From assembly GCF_020176695.1 (NCBI RefSeq), contig NZ_JAIWIA010000018.1:62001-126000 (forward strand): a stretch of 64,000 nt of DNA, in the 5' to 3' direction. Source of the DNA: Massilia sp. MS-15 (lineage in GTDB: Bacteria; Pseudomonadota; Gammaproteobacteria; Burkholderiales; Burkholderiaceae_D). The position numbers and the translations under genes were made by a program. Shown one piece after another: positions 31,553 to 38,042 of the stretch. Under the pieces are notes generated by a model, which saw nothing but the letters and a program-made list of their open reading frames with translations, was not told where the DNA came from and did no database searches. Positions within the stretch are counted from its first letter, which is position 1. Each line of letters begins with the position of its first letter.

Positions 31553-32303
31553 AGACCGGCTGGCCGGCCGGGTCGTGGGGCTGGCGCTGCGCCCGCCCGG
31601 TTCGGCGGCACCGGTAGCGTCCACCCACGTGCTTGCCTGCGCCGGGACTGGCCTGGTAGGCGACCGGCACGCCGACGCCCGCTCCCCGCGCCAGGTATTG
31701 CTGGCCGCCAGCGCCGCCTATGGCGAACTCGGACTGGCCCCGCTGGCCCTGCGCGAAAACATCCTGGTGGACGTCGATGTCGCGCGCTTGCCCTCGGGCA
31801 GCTTGCTGCGCATCGGTGCGCATGCCATCCTGCGACTGAGCTTCCAGTGCGAGGCCTGCGGCGCGCTCGAGCGGCAGCGCCTGGGGCTGGCGCGCGCGCT
31901 CGGGACGCGGCGCGGCATGCTGGCCAGTGTCGCCACGGGCGGCGAGATCCGGCTGGGCGACCCGGTGCGGATTCTGGCGCAGCGCCTGCCGGCCCTGGCC
32001 GAAGACTGGCGCACCCGGGTGTTGCAGGTGCTGGCCGCCGTCCCGGAGGGAATGGTGGTCGACTATGCGCTGCTGGCCCGCCTGGCCGGCATCCAGTCCA
32101 GTTATTGCCGCGCGTTTCCGCGGCTGCTGGGCCGTCCATGGCCTCGCCGCCAGGGCGCTGCCGGCGCAAACGCTGCGCCATGCAGCGAAGGCCGGGACAG
32201 TGCCGCCGCGCTGGGATGGCGCCGGCTGGCACGGTGTGCCGCCCGCCGGCTGGGCGCCGGGCGATTGAACCCGGGCAGTTCGCTCATCCGCCGAGCTTGC
32301 TGA
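31539..32303 (+). CDS. MOSC-domain protein with C-terminal winged-helix-like part; probable frameshift near 32130
   Basis: The N-terminal part (to about residue 150) is a MOSC domain: VVGLALRPPGS, GLVGDRHAD, RQVLLAA, ENILVDVDVARLP, QCEACGALE with the conserved Cys, and GMLASVATGGEIRLGDPV. MOSC domains handle molybdenum-cofactor-linked sulfur. A C-terminal stretch (RTRVLQVLAAVPEGMVVDYALLARLAG, YCRAFPRLL) resembles the wHTH part of alkyltransferase-like proteins. After about 32130 the in-frame codons lose GC3 bias and the frame runs into the convergent gene; the +1 frame from there continues with AVHGLAARALPAQTL and stops at 32268. A one-base insertion is likely, real or a sequencing error. Confidence 0.7.
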   Translation: MPGAEDRLAGRVVGLALRPPGSAAPVASTHVLACAGTGLVGDRHADARSPRQVLLAASAAYGELGLAPLALRENILVDVDVARLPSGSLLRIGAHAILRLSFQCEACGALERQRLGLARALGTRRGMLASVATGGEIRLGDPVRILAQRLPALAEDWRTRVLQVLAAVPEGMVVDYALLARLAGIQSSYCRAFPRLLGRPWPRRQGAAGANAAPCSEGRDSAAALGWRRLARCAARRLGAGRLNPGSSLIRRAC

Positions 32304-33036
32304 GCGCGAACGCCGCGAGGAAACCGGCCACGGTGATCAGCCCGGCGAAGTCGTGGGTCTCCTCGAAGGCCTCGGGGATCATGGTATCGACCAGCATCGC
32401 CAGGATGGCGCCCGCCGCCACCGCCGTGGTCGCGGCCACGACCTGGGGCGAGAAGTGGCGGAACACCGCATAGCCGACCAGGGCCGCCACGCCGGAGGCG
32501 AGGGCGATACCACCCCAGATGCCGAAGATGTAGCCTGCCTTGCGGCCCGCGCGCTTCATGCCGGCCGCGCTTGAAATGCCTTCCGGGATGTTGGAAACGA
32601 AGATCGCCGCTAACGTCGCCATGCTGACCTTGCCGCCATCGAGCATCGACAGGCCGATCACGATCGATTCCGGGATCCCGTCGAGCAGGGCGCCGACCGC
32701 GATCGCACGCCCGCTGCCGTCGCCGCCCCCGGCCGGTGGCTGGCGGCCGGAGCGCTTGCGGTGGCGCGCGCCGTGCCGGGACAGCAGGCGGTTGACCAGC
32801 GTGTAGACGGTGGCGCCGCCCAGGAAGCCGGCGGCGGTCGAGACAAAGCCGCCGGTCTGGAAGGCGTGTTCCATCAGTTCGAACGAGAGCGCCGCGATCA
32901 GTACGCCGCTGCCGAAGGCCATGATGGCGGCGATCAGCCGCTGCGGCAGCGGCAGCCGGTAGCCGGCCAGCGCCCCAAGCAGCAGCGCGCCGCCCGCCAG
33001 CAGGCCCCAGCCCCCCGCTTGCAGCCAGTGTGGCAT
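32284..33036 (-). CDS. ZIP-family metal transporter, second copy
   Basis: A 250-residue metal permease with eight membrane segments. Signature helices carry ALLDGIPESIVIGLSML and IFVSNIPEGISSAAGMK; a variable loop with a His/Arg/Gly-rich stretch (RHGARHRKRSGRQPPAGGG) lies between helices 3 and 4, as in other ZIP proteins. It differs from the ZIP protein at 20984 in having DGIPES in place of HNLPEG, so specificity may differ. ATG at 33036; convergent with the MOSC gene. Metal not predictable. Confidence 0.87.
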   Translation of the reverse strand: MPHWLQAGGWGLLAGGALLLGALAGYRLPLPQRLIAAIMAFGSGVLIAALSFELMEHAFQTGGFVSTAAGFLGGATVYTLVNRLLSRHGARHRKRSGRQPPAGGGDGSGRAIAVGALLDGIPESIVIGLSMLDGGKVSMATLAAIFVSNIPEGISSAAGMKRAGRKAGYIFGIWGGIALASGVAALVGYAVFRHFSPQVVAATTAVAAGAILAMLVDTMIPEAFEETHDFAGLITVAGFLAAFALSKLGG

Positions 33037-33149
33037 CCACGTTCTCCCTCGTATCGGTCCAGCCTGGCCTCCAGCCGTGTTTGCAATGATACGTCCGCAA
33101 GCTGCCGTGGATGAGGCACAATTGACATTTTGTACAACTTCGACTGCCG

Positions 33150-33587
33150 ATGGACAGTATCCGCCTCTCCACCCCCGACGACAGCGCCGCGCTGGCGGCG
33201 ATCTGGCGCGCCAGCGTGCGCGCGACCCACGATTTTCTGTCCGAACAGGATTTCCAGGACCTCGACCGCCTGGTGAGCCGCGACTACCTGCCGGCGACGG
33301 CGGTCTGGGTCGCCCTCGACGCCGCCGGCAGGCCGCAGGGCTTCCTGGGGCTGAGCGGCGCGCATGTGGATGCCCTGTTCATCGACCCTGCCTGCCGTGG
33401 CCAGGGGATCGGGCGCCGCCTCCTGGCGCACGCGGAGGCGCTGGCAGGTCGGCTCAGCGTCGACGTCAACGAACAGAACGCGGCGGCGCTCGGCTTCTAC
33501 CGGCACCTGGGCTTTCATGCCACCGGCCGCTCGCCACGCGACGATGCGGGCCGCCCCTATCCCTTGCTGCACCTGCGCCAGGCCTGA
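33150..33587 (+). CDS. YjaB-like GNAT N-acetyltransferase
   Basis: A 145-residue acetyltransferase. From memory it follows E. coli YjaB closely: AIWRASVRATHDFLS, VDALFIDPACRGQGIGRRLL with the acetyl-CoA loop RGQGIG, NEQNAAALGFYRHLGFHATGRS and GRPYPLLHL. YjaB binds acetyl-CoA and its physiological acceptor is unknown. ATG at 33150. The gene is divergent from the ZIP transporter and followed, 155 bp later, by a strong terminator. Confidence 0.87.
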   Translation: MDSIRLSTPDDSAALAAIWRASVRATHDFLSEQDFQDLDRLVSRDYLPATAVWVALDAAGRPQGFLGLSGAHVDALFIDPACRGQGIGRRLLAHAEALAGRLSVDVNEQNAAALGFYRHLGFHATGRSPRDDAGRPYPLLHLRQA

Positions 33588-33741
33588 GCGCAGCAAGACC
33601 CTTGCGTGGATGTGTCAACAAGTACATTCGAACAAATTGGGTTGCCTTCAGAATATTTTTAGTCCATCATAGCCGGGTGGCGCCAGTCTGCGACAGCCCG
33701 GCGCCCGATCAGCGATGAGGCGGTTGAGTCCGTTTCTTTAC
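33588..33741 (+). ncRNA. Possible small RNA or long 3' UTR ending at the 33742 terminator
   Basis: 154 bp of non-coding sequence between the acetyltransferase stop and a strong intrinsic terminator. An AT-rich, promoter-like stretch (about 33630-33670) is followed by a GC hairpin GCCGGG...CCCGGC (33672-33692) and the terminator. This suggests a short transcript of about 100 nt, but a long 3' UTR of the acetyltransferase is equally possible. I match it to no known RNA family. Confidence 0.3.
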
Positions 33742-33771
33742 GTCCCCCGCGTCATGCCGGGGGACTTTTTT
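33742..33771 (+). terminator. Strong intrinsic terminator
   Basis: 8-bp stem GTCCCCCG/CGGGGGAC with an 8-nt loop (33742-33765) followed by six T (33766-33771). It separates the acetyltransferase region from the operon that starts at 33875. Confidence 0.88.
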
Positions 33772-33874
33772 CGGTGCCGCGGCCATGCCCGCCGCGGCTG
33801 GCGCCACGCGGCGCCTGCCGGCCCACCGCCAGCCGCGCGCCCGGTGCGCCGGCGTGCGACCCACCGGAGGAAAC

Positions 33875-34960
33875 TTGAGCGAACCATTCCCCGATCTATC
33901 TTCCAGGACGACCGCAGTTTCAGACACACGCCGCCTCGTCTCCCTGCTGGCCGGTTCCACCCTGCTGGCCGCCGGCAGTCTGGTGCAGGCCGCGCCCGGG
34001 CCCGCGAAGTCCGCGCTGCCGGCAGTGGCCGACTTCCAGAAGCTGAGCGGCTCGCGTGCCGCGCGCTGCAGCGTCGCGCTCGAGCCCGCCCTGCGCAGCC
34101 TCGGTACGCCGGCCCTGCGCCAGTGCGCGTGGAGCGGACGGGTCGAGATGCTGTACTGGCAGGACATCGCCGACATCCCGCATAGCTGCCTGCCGACCGC
34201 CGCCATCGCCTGGCACCGTCTCGGCGCCGGCGCGCACGCGGTGCTGCGTCCGTGGAGCGGCAGCTGGAGCGGCCAGTCGCTGCAGCTGCAGTACAACGGC
34301 GTCGAGCATGCCGGCATGGTGTGGCGCCAGCCCGATGGCGGCTGGTCCGCCGTCCTGTGGCGCTGGCGGCCGTCCGAGCGGCTGGCCACCCGCAACTGGC
34401 AGCGTGGCCACTGGAAGGACGTGGCGGCCGCCGTGCGCGCGGTCGACGCGGCCAATCCGGCGCCGCCGCGCACGCCCCTGATGATGGCCTGGCTGGATGC
34501 GACCAATGGCAAGCCGCGCGCCATCGACGGCGATGCCTGGCGCTGGGTCAGCGCCGATGCCTGCCTGTCCCTCCAGACCGCCAGCCTCGGCCAGGCCCAG
34601 CTGCACCTGCCGCATTCGCGCGACGATGCCCGTCTGGAACAGCGCAGCGCGATGCAGGTCCAGCTGGCGCGCCGCTTCCCGCAGGCGCAATGGCTGCGGC
34701 CGTTCACCCTGGTCGAGCCGGCGATTTCCGGCGACCGCACTGGCGCCAAGTTCCTGGCGGTATGGCAGGAAGGCGCGGCGGTGCGGGGCCAGTTGTGGAT
34801 TCCGCTGCGCGACCAGGGCGGCATCGTGCGCGCCCGTATCTCCAGCGCGCTGCCCGCGGCCGGCGGCACGCGCGCGGCCGAGTCCGGCAAGGCGCGCGCG
34901 GCCCTGATCGAACGCGAGCTCGGTGCGCTTGCCCATGCCTGGGAGGCACGCCATGAGTGA
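33875..34960 (+). CDS. Exported Trp-rich protein of unknown function
   Basis: A 361-residue protein that I do not recognise. The start is TTG at 33875, fixed by a near-perfect ribosome site GGAGG 4 nt upstream. Residues about 17-37 (RRLVSLLAGSTLLAAGSLVQA) form a signal peptide or anchor. The mature part has paired Cys (AARCSVAL and LRQCAW, then HSCLPTA) and a Trp-rich region (WHRLGAGAHAVLRPWSGSWSG, AVLWRWRPSERLATRNW), then a basic helix-prone tail. Likely periplasmic. It overlaps the next gene by 8 nt, so its role is probably tied to the antiporter and ligase that follow. Confidence 0.75.
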   Translation: MSEPFPDLSSRTTAVSDTRRLVSLLAGSTLLAAGSLVQAAPGPAKSALPAVADFQKLSGSRAARCSVALEPALRSLGTPALRQCAWSGRVEMLYWQDIADIPHSCLPTAAIAWHRLGAGAHAVLRPWSGSWSGQSLQLQYNGVEHAGMVWRQPDGGWSAVLWRWRPSERLATRNWQRGHWKDVAAAVRAVDAANPAPPRTPLMMAWLDATNGKPRAIDGDAWRWVSADACLSLQTASLGQAQLHLPHSRDDARLEQRSAMQVQLARRFPQAQWLRPFTLVEPAISGDRTGAKFLAVWQEGAAVRGQLWIPLRDQGGIVRARISSALPAAGGTRAAESGKARAALIERELGALAHAWEARHE

Positions 34961-36185
34961 CGAACTGACCACGCCCCTGTGGCTGCTCTCGCCGCTGGCG
35001 GTCCTGGGCGCCGGCCTGATGCTGGCCCTGGTGGCGGGCATGCTGCTGCAGCGGCTGCGGATTCCGAAGCTGTACGGCGCGGTGCTGGCTGGGCTGCTGC
35101 TGGGCGCCACCGGCGCCGAGCTGATCGACCGTGCCTTGCTGGCCCAGTTCCAGGAACTGCTCAATGCCGCCGCGGCCCTGGTGCTGTTCGAAGTCGGACG
35201 CAAGATGGATCTGGCCTGGCTGCTGCGCAGCGGACGCCAGGGCGGCAGCCTGCTGCTGGCGACTTTCGCGCGCCTGGTGGCGGTGGCGCTCACGATTCGC
35301 CTGCTGGGCCTGCCCTGGGGTGCGGCCATCTTCATCGCCTCGATCCTGATCGCGGTGAACCCGGTGATCGTCAATTCGATGGTGGCCGACGAAAACGCCA
35401 GCGGCACCAGCACCTTCGCCACCGCCAACATGGTGGGCCTGAGCAGCCTGGTGGCCCTCCTGGTGCTGGCCCTGACCATGGCCTGGACCCGCAGCCAGGG
35501 GCTGGACGCCGGTACCAGCTTCGGCGAAGAGCTGATGCGCCAGGGCGGCAAGCTGGTGCTGGGCGCCGGCATTGCGCTGCTGTCCTATGGCCTGTACGCG
35601 GCCGCCACCCGGCTGTGCAAGGTGCCGGCCACGCTGCGTCCCGGCATGCTGCTGGCGGCGCTGCTGATCGACCTCGGCCTGTGCTCGATCTCGTCCTCGA
35701 GCGCGCTGCTGTCCCTGTTGCTGATGGGCCTGCTGCTGCGCAACGTCGAGCGCCGCGACAACGTGTTCCAGGCCCAGCTCAAGACCGCGCAGGACATCGG
35801 CTACGTGCTGCTGTTCCTGATGTCGGCGGCCCTGGTCGACCTGCAGGGGCTGGCGCAGGGCTGGACGCTGCTCGGCGCGCTGGCCGTGTTCGCGGTGCGT
35901 ATCGGCGCCACCCGCCTGGCCCTGTGGCCGGGCAGCGCCTGGGACCGCAACAAGAAGCATGCGATGGCGCTCTCCATGTGCTCGCTGGTGAGCTACGGCG
36001 GGCTGGTGGTCGACACCACCCTCAATGCCTACACCGGCCTGGACCAGGCCTCCACCGAACTGATGGGCGCGCTACTGGCCCTGAACGTGCTGCTCGCCCC
36101 GGGCCTGACCTGGCTCGGCCTGCGCATGGCGGGCGAAACCTACCGCCCGCTGGGCGAATCGAGGAAGGACGGGGTGCATCCATGA
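34953..36185 (+). CDS. Cation/proton antiporter, CPA2 (KefB/KefC-like) membrane domain
   Basis: A 410-residue integral membrane protein with 11-13 hydrophobic segments and the Na+/H+ exchanger fold: [59 protein letters not shown] and [20 protein letters not shown]. It has no C-terminal RCK/TrkA-N domain, unlike full KefB/KefC. Potassium or sodium export against protons is likely. ATG at 34953 overlaps the upstream gene by 8 nt, and the stop overlaps the downstream ligase as ATGA, so the three genes are one coupled operon. Confidence 0.83.
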   Translation: MSDELTTPLWLLSPLAVLGAGLMLALVAGMLLQRLRIPKLYGAVLAGLLLGATGAELIDRALLAQFQELLNAAAALVLFEVGRKMDLAWLLRSGRQGGSLLLATFARLVAVALTIRLLGLPWGAAIFIASILIAVNPVIVNSMVADENASGTSTFATANMVGLSSLVALLVLALTMAWTRSQGLDAGTSFGEELMRQGGKLVLGAGIALLSYGLYAAATRLCKVPATLRPGMLLAALLIDLGLCSISSSSALLSLLLMGLLLRNVERRDNVFQAQLKTAQDIGYVLLFLMSAALVDLQGLAQGWTLLGALAVFAVRIGATRLALWPGSAWDRNKKHAMALSMCSLVSYGGLVVDTTLNAYTGLDQASTELMGALLALNVLLAPGLTWLGLRMAGETYRPLGESRKDGVHP

Positions 36186-37399
36186 GCGAGATCCTGATCA
36201 ACGACGAGGCCGCGCGCCGCCTGCTGGAAGCGCAGGCCCAGGCGGTATCGGGCAAGGGGCCGGCATTCCTGCCCGACTTCACGCCTTCGACCGTGGGCAC
36301 CATGGGCATCGAGCTGGAGCTGATGGTGCTCGACCGCCTCACCTACGACCTGTTCCCCGCCGCGCCCGACATCCTGCGCGTACTCGACAAGCAGGACAAG
36401 CCCTGGGTGCACACGCCCGAGATCACCACCTCGATGCTGGAAGTGGCGACCTCGATCCTGGGCTCCTTCGGCGAGGCCGAGGAGCAGCTGGAGCATATCC
36501 GCGCGACCGTGCAGCGCGCCGCCTTCGACGTGGGCGCCTCGGTCTCCGGCGGCGGCGCCCATCCGTTCCAGCGCTGGAACGAGCAGCGCATCTACCCGAA
36601 GGAGCGCTACTTCGAGTCGGAGCGCAAGTACGGCTACCTGGCCAAGCTGTTTACCGTGTTCGGCATGCATGTGCACATCGGCGCCGGCAGCGCCGACGAA
36701 GCGATCCGCCTGTGCGCCTGGCTCACCCAGCGCGCGCCGCTGTTCATCGCGCTGTCCGCGAATTCCGTGTGCTGGCAGGGCGAGGTATCGGGGTTTTGCA
36801 GTTCGCGCAGCAACGTGGTGGGCGCCTTCCCGATGAGCGGCATCCAGCCGCACGACTTCCGCAGCTGGCAGGACTTCCGCGACTATTTCGACCGGCTGGC
36901 CGGCTTTGGCATCGTCAACAGCATCAAGGATTTCTACTGGGACGTGCGGCCCAAGCCCGAGTACGGCACCATCGAGCTGCGCGTGCTCGACACCCCGCTC
37001 AAGCCGGTGTACGCGGCCGCGCTGGCCTGCTATGCGCGCGAGCTGTGCCTGGAATTCGCCGACCAGGCCGGCGCCTGGCCGACCAACGGCAGCCGCGAGC
37101 TGTACACCTGGAACCGTTTCAACGCTGCGCGCGACGGCGTCGTTGCCGTGTACATCGATCCGGAAACCGGCGCCTCGACGCCGGTGGCCGAAGTCATCCG
37201 CGCCGACCTGGAACGCCTGGGCCGGCGCTCCAGCGATCCGGGCTTCGCGCGGGCGCGCGAGGTGATTGGCGACCTGATGCGCGATGGCGGCCAGGCCGGC
37301 CTGTTGCGGCGCCACCTGGCGGCTGGCGGCGGCATGAATGACCTGGCCCGGGTCGCCAGCGAGATCTTCGAGGCCAGGCCCGCGCCAGCGCGCGCCTGA
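36182..37399 (+). CDS. YbdK-type carboxylate-amine ligase (GCS2 family)
   Basis: ATP-dependent ligase of the glutamate-cysteine ligase 2 family, 405 residues. Motifs: TMGIELELMVLD near residue 40, PEITTSMLEVAT, SGGGAHPFQRW, KLFTVFGMHVHIGAG, CSSRSNVVGAFPMSG and TIELRVLDTPL. E. coli YbdK has weak gamma-glutamylcysteine synthetase activity, so a thiol or gamma-glutamyl product is likely but the true substrate is open. ATG at 36182 overlaps the antiporter stop. KefB/KefC-type potassium exporters are gated by glutathione adducts, which makes the pairing with an antiporter suggestive. Confidence 0.88.
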   Translation: MSEILINDEAARRLLEAQAQAVSGKGPAFLPDFTPSTVGTMGIELELMVLDRLTYDLFPAAPDILRVLDKQDKPWVHTPEITTSMLEVATSILGSFGEAEEQLEHIRATVQRAAFDVGASVSGGGAHPFQRWNEQRIYPKERYFESERKYGYLAKLFTVFGMHVHIGAGSADEAIRLCAWLTQRAPLFIALSANSVCWQGEVSGFCSSRSNVVGAFPMSGIQPHDFRSWQDFRDYFDRLAGFGIVNSIKDFYWDVRPKPEYGTIELRVLDTPLKPVYAAALACYARELCLEFADQAGAWPTNGSRELYTWNRFNAARDGVVAVYIDPETGASTPVAEVIRADLERLGRRSSDPGFARAREVIGDLMRDGGQAGLLRRHLAAGGGMNDLARVASEIFEARPAPARA

Positions 37400-37412
37400 C
37401 GCGGCCGGCCGG

Positions 37413-37940
37413 CTACAGCTGGGCCAGCGGCAGGCTGCCGGCCGCCTCGTCCACGCCCAGCTGGGCGATCAGGCGGTCGAGGTTACGCTCCAGCTGCAGC
37501 AGGGTTTCCAGGTCGAGGCTGGCGAGGGCGTCCGGCAGCACGCCGGCGAAGGGCAGCGGCGCGCGCCGCAGGATGTCGGTGCCCGCCGGCAGCACCTGCA
37601 GCGCCACGTTGCGCCGGTCGGTGCCCGCCCGGCTGCCGCTCACATAGCCGCGCTCGACCAGGGCGCGCACCAGGTTGCTGGCGGTGGACTGGTGGATATC
37701 GAGCTCGCGCGCCAGTCCGGTTGCGCCGATGCCGGGATGGCGCTCGATCACCGACAGCGCCCACAGCTGGGCGCCGCCGAGTCCTGCTTCGCGCTCGACC
37801 TGGCGGAAATGGGTCTTGACGGCATTGAACACGATGCGGAACTGGCGCAGTACGCGCATCGGACGATCGTCGGCGATGGCGGGCGCTGCGGGACCGGTGG
37901 AAAGCGCGGGAGTGGCGCTGGGGTCGGGGGTGGCGGACAT
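37413..37940 (-). CDS. MarR-family transcriptional regulator
   Basis: A 175-residue winged-helix regulator. After a Pro/Ala/Ser-rich head of about 25 residues come the dimerisation helix (RVLRQFRIVFNAVKTHFRQVE) and the wHTH (GIGATGLARELDIHQSTASNL, VRALVERGYVSGSRAGTDRRN). The C-terminal helix is ELERN/LDRL-like. ATG at 37940. It converges with the ligase operon, 13 bp apart, and is divergent from a GGDEF/EAL gene 102 bp away; a regulatory link to either is open. Confidence 0.87.
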   Translation of the reverse strand: MSATPDPSATPALSTGPAAPAIADDRPMRVLRQFRIVFNAVKTHFRQVEREAGLGGAQLWALSVIERHPGIGATGLARELDIHQSTASNLVRALVERGYVSGSRAGTDRRNVALQVLPAGTDILRRAPLPFAGVLPDALASLDLETLLQLERNLDRLIAQLGVDEAAGSLPLAQL

Positions 37941-38042
37941 GGCGAGATCATAGCGGAAATCCGGCCCCGGCGGGCGCCGGCCCCGTCCTTTGCGCCGCCG
38001 AAACGTGGCGCGGCGGCGGCGGCCTTTTGCTAGGATGACCGC

